Shown: in pieces, positions 48,754-60,930 of the stretch
Numbering within the stretch: position 1 is the stretch's first letter
Layout: each line of letters starts with the position of its first letter
Assembly (NCBI GenBank): GCA_000328365.1
Contig: KB297742.1
Location: 461,480-525,479, forward strand
Direction: 5' to 3'
Length of the DNA stretch: 64,000 bases
DNA from: Capitella teleta
Lineage: Eukaryota; Annelida; Polychaeta; Capitellidae
Position numbers and translations under genes: made by a program
Notes under the pieces: model-generated
Seen by the model: the letters and a program-made list of their open reading frames with translations, nothing else
Told to the model about the DNA's origin: nothing
Databases searched by the model: none

Positions 48754-51700
48754 ATGGCCACTCAAGTTGATAAAATCGATCTTTCGCTTGGTAAGTATGA
48801 GTAATAATCACTATCAATGTATATTTATTAAATTGGATTCGAATAGGTTTGTAATATTAATCTGATTTGACCATTGAATTGGAAGAACCGGCTATTTTAC
48901 ACGTGCGGTAAACTCAAAAACTAAAATTTTTCATTAATAAATTATTGATTAAAAACTGTTCACACAATGACAGTGTTGTTAATTGAAGTCCCTGGTTTTA
49001 ATGCCTTGACGAATTATAGTTTTTTTTAATTATGCGCACCTGGAAAATCACCAGTTGGTCCAATTTTGAAATGAAATCAGATAATTATTTAATTTAAAAA
49101 AAAACAAAATACAAATGGTGAAATGCTATTTATTTCTGTTCAAGCTAAACTCTTTCTTTAAAACTGTCAACACGATAACACTCAACAGTGACTGAGTGAG
49201 TTGATTAACCTAGTCACGTGTGTGGTGAGTCCATTGTTTTGTGTGAGTAGACAGTTTACCGGTAATTTAAAGTAACGTTTTAATAATAATCATAATGTGT
49301 TTTGTTTACCTGATTCAGTGATTGAGATATATAGTAATATATGTGTCGGGAGGCAAATGCCATAATCGTATAATATGCGTCAAGATCATCCGATGAACCC
49401 TTAATTGAGAGATAAGCCATTAGAAATTAGACGGAGACGTAAACTTTTCAGTTTATAGGAAAGTCTCAGGATTTTAATAATAGAAGTTAATCAAATTCGA
49501 GAAGCTAGTGCATGAGTAACGAGCCGTGGACCCACAGAGGTTGTTATTGCATAGTCAAACACCTGAATGAGCTGTCAGGCAGGCTTATAGTGATCATCTG
49601 ATGATGTAATTTTTATTGTTTATGGTAATTTGCAGGCTGAAGAAACCTTGCTTTCCATCAGAGTATAAAGAGTAGGGGGAACAGTAGCACAGATTCTCGG
49701 GCGAGGTCTGTATACCTCGCCCGACGGTAAACCGCTTCTTTTTGCGTCTACTGGCAGCGAGGCTCCACGCTCAGCCGATTGCATGATAAATATAGACATA
49801 TTATCCGACAAATCCTTGTGTTTAAGCCCTCCAGACGTTAGATGGTATATTTATGCTCCAAGAAAAAACAATATGAGCCAGTACCATCATGTCGAACTTA
49901 CATTAATTAAAACCCGCAACAAAATATCACTTCTTGAAGAAGTAAACAAACGCCATTTTGCGAGTGATGTCACTCAGCGCATGCGCACTGCATTGTAAAC
50001 AAGCGCACATGCTTCACTTTCCCGCTCAAACTTCTCTCACGACTTTCGAATGTAAATGAATAAAATTGTTCATATATTGATTGGTGATGCACAAAATATT
50101 GCGTATTAATAATTAATACGTATTCCTTTGTGAAGTCTCGGTATAAATTAGGTGCGCAACTGCAAGGGAAGATAGGCCGCATGTTGAACTGCTTCGCGCG
50201 GGAAAATTGTATGCGCATGCGTATATGTTTACTTCGCACTACGCAGGCGCAGTGCTCTGGTTTATTTATAACACGTGGGGAGCAGGTCATGTGACACAAC
50301 AATCGGAAAGCGGAGAGAAACCTGTAATGTCACTTTTTTTCGTTGCGGATCCAGTTTAAGTAGGTTTATGGTACTGGTTTCTAACAAAATTTAGTACCAG
50401 CGTCTACCTGGTATGGGTCTGCAGACGCTGGTGCCTTCATAAATATAATTACAAGCGTGGAATTCTAGAAATCGTGGTTCGCGAACTGGAGTTTAATGCG
50501 TTTACCGTACAGCGAGACCCATTGGGCTCGCTGTAGTATGTCAGCTAGGGGAACAGATAATGGGGAGAGTAGGGTGAAACAGGCGGAGTTAGCATTTGTG
50601 ACCAGTAAGATTACTCAAGAAGTCGAAGGATGATGGCAACCATGTCCAACATGTATTATGGTGCAAGGGTGATGATGACACAAGTTGCTGAGCGATACGC
50701 CAATGTGTTGAATTACTCTTGTGCCTGGTACTTTGATTTATGCATTAAAGGGATGGGAAACTGAATTTTAAATGATGTCCTGTTGACTCATAGCACCAAT
50801 TGATAGCATTCCATGCCAAGAACACCATGCCTGGATGCAAGCGTAAGAAAATAATGCATTCCGAATATCGGGATTAGCATTGCGCCTGTGGGAGAACGGC
50901 TTCCATTACGAAGAATAGGAGGCAAACGTCAGCTGAGGGCTTGCCGTGATTGGTCCCGTTCCCCTCGTGAAGCTATCGATTTCAGCCAATCAGAGCAGAC
51001 CATCTTCGCCATAAAAGGATATCATTGTTGTTTACGAAATGAAAGCGTCAGTATTGCGCATGTGTGGTTCACTCTGGCTGACCTTTTTACTGTTTCAGGA
51101 TGAGAAACCATGGTAGGCGTCCTAGAAAATTGCTTGTTAAAATAAGAAAAATAGCGAACAATATTTTTTTTCGCGCCTGACTGGTGGCAAAATTATTATT
51201 CTATCTATTTCCGAGAAGAAAATAAAAAAATATCCAGGGGTTTAGTCGCAGGACACGCTGATATGACGAGGCCCATTGTAAAAGATAGGGAACTCGGTGT
51301 TTCATCACAGCGTCTGACGTTACGTCTAATTAGCAATATATCTCCCGCGAGATGATATTCCTTGTGTGGGCCAGGCATAGGAATCATTTTTGGTGCATCA
51401 AATAATGACTCAAAGTCCATTTTCAACCAGTTCTCCCTCCCTTTAATTAAATGCAACTTCAATGGAGCTGGAGAGAGTGACCTTTCTATCCTCATACGAT
51501 CTCAGGTCATCACCCCCAACATCACCTCATGTGACTCAGGATGTTCTGAATTGATTGAACCTAGTGAACATTCAGGCATTCAGTGATCTCTTCAAGTTCT
51601 TGTTTAACAGTGACCATGCTTCTAAGTCCTAATCACTAGTAGACCTCTGCAACTCCTGACTGCTTGTCGGTATCAAAAACCTGCTAAATATCATGAGCTC

Positions 51701-53509
51701 TTAATCCTCAAATCACTGGAAACGGTATCAATTCTGGATATTGTAAATTATTTTTAATCTTATATTCCTGACCCTAAGTAATTAAATGCAATAATTTGTG
51801 GGTATTCTATTATTCATTTTATTTTAAATGTCATGTCATGAGTCCCGGAGAACTTTTCCCTGAAGCACAAACAGACCCTCATTCCCACCTTGGGCGTTCC
51901 TCAACCACATGCCACCCTCAATAACTCACAATCAAAAGAAGTTCAAGAGACCTGAAAATCATATGAAAAATTCTGCAATCGGCAATCCATTTCAAACTTT
52001 CAATTTCCTACCTGTTGCCTTATTCCCATCCAAGATGTGTGTAACAAATTTCAAGTGACATGTCACGATTTTTTTTCGAATGTGGAGACGAATAGAGAAA
52101 AAAAGAAAAAGAAAAAAAAAGGATAGGTGTATGTCTTCATTATCTATCAGAATTTGTAAAGAAAGGAGATAAACATACATGAACAAGCACACGCAAGTCA
52201 GATCTTCAGAGCATGGCATCATTAATTTTAAAATCAATATCCAAATCCTGTTGTTGAATTGCAGGATATTGGACTACATAACTATTGTTGACTACCCGGA
52301 TAACAGATTCAGATATCTGTGTATCCCAGTTGTTTGTGGAATTTGTCTGTCAGGATTACTAATAATTCTGATTACTATGCTTCCTTTCTTCCAGTCGAAA
52401 ATCAATTAATTATTCGCCATATGCCAGTTTGTTGATGTGCATCTGTTGAACTTTGTTGTTTGTCATTGATTACCCACACAGGGTCACTCCATCTGGTCCC
52501 ACATGAAGAGGGTGCATCTCTGAAAATCAATTTATATATTCAGATCTGTTATCAATATTTTGGACAATTTTGTTCTGAATTGCTAGGCTCTAGATATAAT
52601 TTTGTAATTTTTGTCCTTGTTTCTGGGTAATAAACACATGAGCCAAAAGCTAATGTCTCCTCTGAAACTTTTTGTGTCCCTCATGCTTCTCATGCCCCTT
52701 GTGCACGTTGACTGAATTCTCTCATCTTCCAGATGACATCATCAAACAGAACCGGAAGGCTAAGGCCAAGAGGGGAATGCCGGTCAACCGATTGCGTGGT
52801 GCCATGAGAGGCAAGAAGAGAGGCACCGGGGTGTCGCCGCTCAACCGCCTCCAGCAACAGGCGGCGCAGTTGAAGAAAACCGCCATCCGTGGAGGGCGTG
52901 GCAGAGGTAGAGGTGTCACATCTCGTGGCAGAGGAGCAGCCTTCCGTGGCCAACTTGCAGCTGTCAGCACCAGAGGAGGCCTGAGGGGGCGTGGCAGAGG
53001 CACGGCACGTGGCACGGCACGTGGCACCGGGCAGACTCCTGGGCTGGCCAGGGCACGTGTGGAGGTGGCTATCAATCGTGTTCAACTGGCAAAAGAGAAA
53101 TTAGAGGAAGCCAAGCTGAGGTTAAATTTTGAGCAGAAGAAGCAACGAGAGGCACAGTTCATGACCAACAGGCAGATTCAGGTGGATCTCTGTGATTTTG
53201 TTTGAACCACATTTACTTTCATTTTTATTTCTACAGCCGCAATCTACGCGAGGTGTGAGAGGTCGCGGGTCAAGAGGCAGAGGTCGCGCAGGGCGTTTAG
53301 TTCGGCCCTCTGTTGATCATTACAAGAACCAAAACCTCACCAAGAAGAATTTCAAACGACAAAACCAATCACAGTTGCTCTCTGTGCGCTTCAGCAACAT
53401 TCAGCAGCCTCAGGCCAGGCGAGGAGGCACCTCTTCCTCCTTCAGGGGAACCAGAGGAAGCAGAGGTCGTGGCAGGTCAAGCGGAGCTGGTCGCAAAGTA
53501 TTTTTCTAA
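48754..53509 (+). CDS. UAP56-binding Arg/Gly-rich mRNA export adaptor-like protein (3 exons)
   Basis: Exons 48754-48790, 52733-53181 and 53237-53509, in phase, 252 residues. The first two exons join to give IDLSLDDIIKQNRK, a clear UAP56-binding motif as in ALYREF, UIF/FYTTD1 and Yra1, which recruits the DEAD-box helicase of the TREX complex to nuclear mRNP. The remainder is basic with many RG/RGG repeats (GRGRGRGVTSRGRG and others), an alpha-helical charged stretch (INRVQLAKEKLEEAKLRLNF) and a second RGG block at the C-terminus. There is no RRM, so it is not ALYREF; GVSPLNR recalls the UIF spacer, and the RGG content recalls CHTOP. The splice inside the UBM across a 3.9-kb intron makes exon 1 essential for function. 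AATAAA at 53800 probably serves polyadenylation. Confidence 0.82.
49685..50547 (-). mobile_element. TAGC/hairpin element copy 2 (complete, inverted)
   Basis: An 863-bp complete copy in opposite orientation to copy 1, flanked by a perfect 9-bp target duplication GGGGAACAG at 49676-49684 and 50548-50556. It carries the same terminal hairpins and the empty site for the CACAGGG insertion. A 110-codon frame (50302-49970) is preserved in both copies but resembles no transposase. It lies in intron 1 of the export-factor gene. Confidence 0.95.
50557..52732 (+). other. Rest of intron 1 of the export-factor gene
   Basis: No host exon recognised. A promoter-like block at 50949-51016 is given separately. 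Confidence 0.5.
50949..51016 (+). promoter_or_regulatory. Promoter-like CCAAT/TATA block in an intron
   Basis: Inverted CCAAT (GATTGGTC, about 50948), direct CCAAT (CAGCCAATCAGAG, about 50982) and ATAAAAGG (51011) are spaced as in a classic TATA promoter. A downstream alternative promoter, an unannotated transcript or chance are all possible. Confidence 0.35.
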
Positions 53510-54346
53510 TCTCAAGAATGGACGATTTGAGTGTGGAAGTGAGTTGTGGTTCTATGTGATTCAGTGTTGCTTCCTCTGGCCGCATTATTTTATCCCCTGA
53601 GCAGCATCTGATGCTCAGAATGTCCTTAAAATCAAATCTTGTTGTACTCTCTGGATGTGGTCGATGTCCCTGCAAGTCTTAATATCCAATGGCAGCATTT
53701 CATGTCTTCTTTTTGTCGGTCACACATGTTCAGGAGATCGTTTTGAATATCTTTGTCTTCATTGTCCTCGTTTGTCTCATGTCTTTGTGAGTAAGCTCCA
53801 ATAAAGCATTTTTTTACTCCCTGAGTTTCATCTGCATTTGCAATGTATTTTCAATTTTTCACGTTTGACAATAAATAGTAATGGAGACATGGAGACCCCA
53901 CTAAATCGCATTTGAACAGCTCTGCAAGCTAACAGTGCGGTTTTATAAATTTGGATAAATTATTATTAATTGTGGAACAGTGTTCAGTCAGAATTATATG
54001 GATTCAAGCTACTTCATCAATTTGTAGCAGAGGAGGGATGCTCAGATAAGACTCATGGGCTCCCTATATGGATGCCTCCCTTTCTCGTTGCCATGGCAGC
54101 TTGTATGCCATCCACTGGATTCATTCATAAAGTGGTGCTGCTCTTCATTTTGGTTCTTACGTCGCATCTCCATGGATCAGACCATTATTGAAAGATAGGA
54201 AACAGCGTCCGAATAAATCATGAAATCTTTGGCTGGAGCCAGGTCAAAAGCCGTCATCTCCCGCAAGAATAGCCCACCCCAATGACCCGTATATTAATAG
54301 TCCTCATTGATCTAAGCCAACGACATCACTACTGCAGTATAATCTA
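53510..54346. other. 3' flank of the export-factor gene
   Basis: 3' untranslated region up to an AATAAA at about 53800, then an unrecognised spacer. Confidence 0.5.
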
Positions 54347-54420
54347 CAGTAAAACCTCGTTATGTCGAAGTTCGTGGGGTTAGCTCAAATACTTCGACTC
54401 AAGGATACTATGGCGGAGAC
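54347..54420. mobile_element. Single end of a pogo-like element
   Basis: CAGTAAAACCTCGTTATGTC preceded by TA resembles the left end of pogo/Tigger elements. No matching inverted end was found before the Ty3/Gypsy fossil begins. Confidence 0.4.
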
Positions 54421-54515
54421 GTGATATGCTCATGATATAATAATTATTAGCTCTATCACTACTCATCTCTCCGCATAAAAGAATCCCCCGTATCTGGGGG
54501 ATTCACTCATCTATT

Positions 54516-55258
54516 GACAGTGATGGACCGGTACTCCAGGTGGCCGGAGGTTTTTCCCCTGCAGAGTAAAACAGCTGCGGAATGTGCCCAGCAATTCCTC
54601 CTTGGTTGGGTAGCGCGCTATGGTTTGCCGGTAAACATCACAAGCGACAGAGGTCCCAATTTACATCCGCTTTGTGGGAACATATGGCAGTGACCTTTCA
54701 TGGGCGCCGACGTCAGACGCACCACGGCATACAATCCTGAGGCCAACGGCATGCTTGAGAGGTGGCACCGTTCGCTAAAAGACTCGTTACGTGCTCGCCT
54801 AAACACCCCCGCCTGGATAAAGCAGCTCCCATGGGTGATGTTGGGACTCAGGACCACCCCAAAAGACGATTTTCCCGTCTCGCCAGCTGACCTGGTTTTT
54901 CGGTCGCGTCTTCGCCTGCCGTGTGATGCTGTGCCACCCCAGAAGTTGGAGTCAGTGCCCGATGTACCGCGGGTGACTGCACATCATGACAAACAGAAAG
55001 TGCATGTCCCGAACTGACCCGAAGCAACTTTGGACCTGTCCATACGTCTTTGTGCGAGTTGACGCACACCGGCGGCCAGTCGATCGACCCTACAAGGGAC
55101 CCTACAGGGTAATGGCACGCACAGAAAAGCACTTCAAGCTGGATCTGGGGAGTCGTACGGACAACGTCTCGATTGACAGGTTGAAGGCTACCACTGTAAC
55201 CCGCAGTGGGCGGCGTACAAGTATTCCTACAGAACTCCTAGGCCAAAGCAATGATTAG
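54516..55258 (+). mobile_element. Ty3/Gypsy fossil, integrase region
   Basis: Broken remnant of an LTR retrotransposon showing the integrase core and its C-terminal part. No LTRs were found. The sequence is clearly decayed. Family: Ty3/Gypsy (Metaviridae kin). Confidence 0.85.
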
Positions 55259-55419
55259 AAAAAAGAAAAGAAAAAAAGACTGGATTTCTTTAATTAATTC
55301 TAGCTTCGAATGCGAAGATTTAAAGAAGCCAACCAAGATATTCCTGAAAGAAGGAGCCGAACCTCACATCGACAGATCCAAAAAATGTAATGTAAACCTA
55401 CTACCCAGAATCAATTAAG

Positions 55420-55675
55420 AAGAACTGCAGAAGATGGAAGACTGGAACATCATTCACCACGAGATCAGGTCGACTGGTGCTCCAGTCTGGTATATACAGC
55501 ACCAAGAAGGATGGTGGACTCCGAGTGTGCCTGGATCCAGGGCAGCTGAACAACAGTATAAAGATATGTCCGCACAAAGTACCGAGGCTAGAGGAAGTCA
55601 ATCAATCGTTCAGTTTTCCCCCCCAAATCTCTATGCGAAGTGTGAATTTTGGAGCATCCCATTAAATGACTGAGG
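55420..55675 (+). mobile_element. Ty3/Gypsy fossil, reverse-transcriptase piece
   Basis: Short broken piece with Ty3/Gypsy-type reverse-transcriptase similarity. It lies downstream of the integrase piece although it is upstream in an intact element, so a second insertion or rearrangement is likely. No LTRs were seen. Confidence 0.75.
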
Positions 55676-55869
55676 AGGGAGAGCTAATTACAATGAGAAG
55701 AATGATTGAGTCTATGATTAGGCCTACATGAAGTGATCACTACAAGCGCTTTCGTCTGTTTATGCAATAAATAATTGGCAACCGAGTATCGGCGAAGGGG
55801 CTCCAGAGTTGAACATTGCACAAGGAAATTAATTGGTTGTAAAAGCGTGAACTTTTAACGTCACTTATT

Positions 55870-56240
55870 GGAATCTGTCATGAGTCAGAGTTATGTTCCT
55901 TATGGGGATTAAACATTAATAAAAACGAGAAAACATTGTGTGAATTATACAATTATTTGACAAACACATTTTCGTGTTCATTTGCATGTATGTGCCAAAT
56001 TTGATTGAAATCGATGCATCCAAAGTAGTCCTAACAGTCCCGTAAACACGTTTCCCGCAATTATTTTATGGCATTTTTACGTTCCAACGAAAATTTACGT
56101 GACAAAATGAATCGGGTTCAATATTTCATTTCCCTGAAAGAAGAACATCATCTATTCCTTTAGATCATTCCTATTCCTTATATTGAAGTATCATGCTAGG
56201 AATCTAAACATTACAAAATCATTAAAGTAGACTGATATAA
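55870..56240 (-). repeat. Interspersed repeat, copy 2 (inverted)
   Basis: Reverse-complement copy of the block at 10165-10490, with the same order of conserved words and diverged by substitutions and small indels. Confidence 0.75.
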
Positions 56241-56505
56241 TTAATTATAATATATAATTAATTATTTTAAATAACTGCGTGGCTTTTTGATCGAACGATT
56301 AAAAATGGGTGGGTATTTTTAATGCACCTACCTATCGCAAGTTTTGTGGTAACTACATTTTTTGTTAATTAATAATTAAAATAATTAAATAAATGTTAAA
56401 TAATTCCATTTAATTTCCATCACACCAAAGCCAATAAACAGAAAGTGTACTCAATTAAAATGAGCGATCAGATGTTGTGAGAACGTGTTTTGAGAGGCCC
56501 ACAAA
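56240..56505. other. Short AT-rich spacer
   Basis: It contains TTAATTATAATATATAATTAATTA-type low-complexity sequence, with no gene recognised. Confidence 0.4.
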
Positions 56506-59500
56506 TCAATTCAATTTCAATTCAAAACTTTTATTCGGACTCAATGGTCCATGCAAACAGGTAAAAAGGAAAAATGTGAAAGAAACAAGCATTAAGTGTA
56601 CATAGAAAAAACAAAAAACAAAAAACAAACAAACAAACAAAAAAACAAACAAACAAAGAACACGCCAATAAAGGATCATATTGCTGCTAAATGACAGACA
56701 CTTATTCCAAAGACGCCAAATTTTGGAATTTAAAGATACCGCACTCAATGTCGTATTAACTAGTGCAGATATAATGCTGTTAGATGACTTATTCAGCCGA
56801 CATATAAAGCGGTACATTATATTTCGTAGGGCAGGCAAAGGACCAGGAACATTAACTTCAACAAACATTTGTGTAGCACTAAGATATCTAGGCACACGTA
56901 ATAAAATGCGCAATGCATCATTGTAAGCTATATACAATTTGCATATAGAAGCCACTTTGTAATAACACCAGAGATACGAAGTATACATTGATGAGCAATA
57001 TGTTCTGAATAGTTGGACTTTCACATCAGGTGTACACATATAAAACTTTCTAGCCAAAGTATTTCCCTGAACGTATAGCTTCCAACGTTGACGGTTTATA
57101 TCAGCGTCATCAGACAAATCATCACAAATAATATGACCCAAATATTTGGTATCATGACAAACATTCATTATTTCATTGCACAAATAGAAGTCAGGGAAAA
57201 CAGTTTGTGTATTGTCCTTACATTGTACTATCATAACATTGCTTTTTACAGCATTATATTTAATGTCAAATTCAGCACCATATTCAGTACAAATTTTCAA
57301 AAGTTGCTGGAGGCCAGCAGAATATGGACTTAAGACGACTAGATCATCAGCATACATAAAGTGGTTGATCTTAAGAGACCCAGCATAACACCCTGTTGGA
57401 CATCCATTCAAATTAATAGATAAACCATCTATGTAAACGTTAAATAAGAAGGGGGAGAGTATACCTCCCTGCCTTACTCCATTGCTGACATGAAACGAAG
57501 TAGGCATGGTATCACCCCAGCGTATAACCATAGTCTGCTGTGAGTACCAAAAAAACAAGTAAGCGAATGATATATGAGACTGCACTCTGCTCTAACTTCC
57601 TAAACAGCTTGCCATGGCGGACCCGGTCAAATGCGTTGGATGCATCCAGGAAGCTAAGAAACACAGTACTGTTCAAAGCATTATATGTGTGCAGTACTTC
57701 TTTTAAGGCATAGATACACATATCAGTGCCATGTTTTGGTTTAAAACTAAACTGATTATCAACAGTCATGAATGTGTCCTCTGCACGTTTAAGTAAGATA
57801 CGCTCAATTAATTTGGACATAATACTGGCTAAAGCAATAGGACGATAATTGTCTCGACTATTTATTTTACCTGCCTTGTCTTTGATTACGGGTACAATAA
57901 CTACAGATAGCATGTCTTCTGGAAAAAAACCACGAACAAAAAAAAAAAAACCTGTAAAACACATTGCTAGTAATGGAACAATGGACACATCAGCATACTT
58001 CAGATGCTCTGCAGTAATACCATCTAAGCCACACGACACAAGTGTAGCGACTGCACGTTGTATCTCATTCGGCCTGATTATCATATCATTATCAAACATA
58101 ACATCAGGGGAGAGATACACCCCATTATCAAGGATACAATTGAAGAGAGAGGAATAATGTTGCCTCCATAACTCACACACCTCAGTAGAACCTGTATATC
58201 CATCTATGTTATTGGGCAGAGGGGTTCTACTGTTATTCATCATCTTAACTTCTTTCCAAAATTCTCTGTCATTACACGTTAATTTCATAGTCAACGAATC
58301 TGCGCGCATAGCTGACTCATTCCTCTTGATGAAACGCAGAGCATATTTAAAGCGGGCTCTAGTTGCCTTCATCAGCTCAAAGAGGTGGCCCTGCCTGGAG
58401 CTCCCAGATTGCTTCCACTCCACATATGCATCTCTGGCTAGGTCATGAAGCTCGTTAACATGCATATTCCAACCTGGCCTACAAGACCGAGTCCCTCTAG
58501 TAAGCAGGGAACTGCTAGCAGACTTAATACAGGATACAATAGCTGCATATAAATCTTGTAGGTCTTTCTGGTGAGATTCTTCAATACACATCGCATTGTT
58601 ACATAACAGCGCATCATGAGGTATATATACTTGGGTTAATCCCATTCCAGTATCCCTACAATACTGCTTAATTGCATTATCAGACATGGATGTCCAATCG
58701 ATACGTGAGTTGACAAGAGAGTTAGGTAATGAGGTCAATACAGGTAAAGCTGCAACCTTCAGGGTGAGACATAACGGTATATGGTCACATGAAAAGAGTG
58801 TATATACAATTGACATATTCTCTATGCTGTTATGAGCATCTGCAGTTGAAAGGACGTGGTCCAACCATGATTCAGTGTGCCATGCTTCGCTGATATATGT
58901 ATATCAATCTCGAGGAAGCAACATTTTGCTGCTGAATATATAACCATTATCGGAACAAAAATCATTTAAATGTTTGGCAAAGCTTGAGTTAGCATTAGAC
59001 ATTAGCATTAAAATCACCAATAAGATATATACATGTCGAATCTAAGTTATCAATAAAGGCACTCAGATATGCCATTCTCTCAAGATAGAGCGGCTCATTG
59101 TCACGACATTCATAAGGAGCATATATATTAATGATGTAAAAATGGTGATCGGCTGAGCGGTACTCAATACCAATGGCCCAGTCCACACCAAGACGCACTT
59201 CACTTATAAGGTGACCGTGGCAGGATCGCCACATAATGGCAACACAACCACCCACGCGTCCGCGCAGTAGTCCACTGTTAAGGTCTGTTGTTGCTTCACC
59301 AACGCCTACATATCCCGGGTGTAAGTCACTCAAGCCACCAAGATCCTGCTTGGTCAACCAAGTCTCTTGGAGGCACAGTACGTCACACTCTTCAACTAGC
59401 ATTTTCTCAATAGGCATGCGGCGGCTTGCTGCTGCAGCACTCTTCCCGAGGGTGAGGCCGCGGGTGTTGAAGCTCAGAACCTTGAATTTGCTTGCGATGT

Positions 59501-60930
59501 CTTGCGGTCAGAGTAGTAAAGCGCACGTAGCTGCCCTCAGGCCATAGTGTCGGATCGTAGATCCCATCTGCGGACAGACATTCGGCAGAGACGCAGAAGC
59601 TGCTGGAACGCTCCCCCTTCTTAATGAGTTCGCATTTTAGCATTTTCTCCATCTCTGCGGGCTTGGTTTCGTGAACCATACCTGTGATGAAGACTCTGAT
59701 GAGTTTGGTCTTCACAGTCCTGAGTTCACAGGCTGCAGTGCCAACGACACTTTTTTTTTGCTTGTCGTTCCTGTTGAGCAGGGGCAACCTGCTGACCATC
59801 ATCAACTAATGCCGGAACAACCCTCTTCTTCCTAGGCCTGCGTTTCAGCACCTGGGTGTAGGTTGCGGGCAAGGGATCAAGGGCCACATGCTTCATTGTT
59901 GTTGCATCTTCTGCAGTCTTCAGTTCTTCATTTGACTGCATTACTTCTGTTGCATTATCCTGCATAGGGGCGTCTTCTGAGCGGACATAAATCGCTTCCA
60001 TATTTCTCACCCGTCCAGAGAGGTCTTGAGTGAGCTTGGTGACGCAGCCCATTGTCTCACTTTGCGATGCCATCAGTGCCTTCATCGCGGAAACTTCCTC
60101 TTGTGTACTTTGGATGCGTCGAAAGAGTGATACTACATCCACGCTGTCAAATGTGACAGGTGGCATAGCTGAGAGGGAACCAGAATCACTCACAAAGGTG
60201 GGGATGGCCGTACCTCTCTCCTGCAGAAGCTTAATCATGTCTCTGACATGCTTGGTCGCCGCAGCTTCACCTGTGTGTCCAACATAACGTTGTCCAGGGC
60301 ATAGCTTGAACAGCTTCTCTTTCGATGCACGAATAGCATCGTTAGAGTAGCCTGACACAATAACATTTTCTAGGGCACCGGATAGCGTAGTGGGTTAAAC
60401 CGCTGACTACAATTCTATGCCGACCGTGGGGGTCGAGGTCCCGTGTTCGAGACCCGATCAGGCCACGGGCGTTATGATTGTGAATTACAATTGTAATTCT
60501 TCGGTGACTCTACAGTGCTGCCCAACTGCGTAACAAGGCCGGGCGCTGTGTACTACTGTCTATGGTGGTATGCAGGATAAAGAACCCTTGGGATTTATCG
60601 ATAAGAGTAGGGCCTTCTGTTCTGGCGCCCGTATCACCCGAACGGGTTGGGTGGAGCCGTAAAACCCCAATCACTCACTCACTCACTTCTAGGGCGTCCT
60701 GATTAAGCACATGTAGTTTATGTACCATGTAACACAAGAGACCATCAATAACGATCTTGTCATCCTTGGAGACGTAGATGGAGTCAGGTTCATTAGTTGT
60801 TGTTGGTCTCATGATCAGCTCTTGTACAATTGAACGATTGTGGATGCACTCAGCAAGAATATTAAAAAAGAACTGTTACCGGTAACACACACATCTTCTC
60901 CCTCTGACATCTTCATTTTCACTCGAATAC
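56506..60930 (-). mobile_element. Near-full-length APE-type LINE (ORF1 + endonuclease/reverse transcriptase)
   Basis: Minus-strand non-LTR retrotransposon, about 4.4 kb including a SINE inserted in ORF1. ORF1 runs from about 60916 to 59407: a coiled-coil part (FRRIQSTQEEVSAMKALMA), a basic part, then an RRM-like part (VFITGMVHETKPAEMEKML). ORF2 starts near 59417 with an AP endonuclease (EECDVLCLQETWLT, YLIGDFNANV, ESWLDHV), then reverse transcriptase (DNYRPIALASIMSK, SFLDASNAFDRVRHGKLF, SNGVRQGGILSPFLFNVYID, YADDLVVLSP). The 3' end is TTTTGAATTGAAATTGAATT. Breaks: a shift at the T run 59751-59759, a short duplication near 58998-59010, a stop near 58905, a shift near 57550, and probably one near 60871. 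No RNase H was seen; CR1/Jockey-like. Confidence 0.93.
60377..60686 (+). mobile_element. tRNA-derived SINE, full-length copy 3
   Basis: A 310-bp copy with a complete tRNA-like head: A box TAGCGTAGTGGG and B box GTTCGAGACC, then body and the tail GGAGCCGTAAAACCCCAATC with CACT repeats. A target duplication TTCTAGGGC lies at 60368-60376 and 60687-60695. It interrupts ORF1 of the LINE, so it is younger than that LINE copy. Confidence 0.95.

Noticed and set aside
46415-50302. 110-codon frame conserved in both TAGC/hairpin copies as a real gene
   Set aside because: Conservation follows from recent duplication of the element; it has no domain and no similarity to a transposase.
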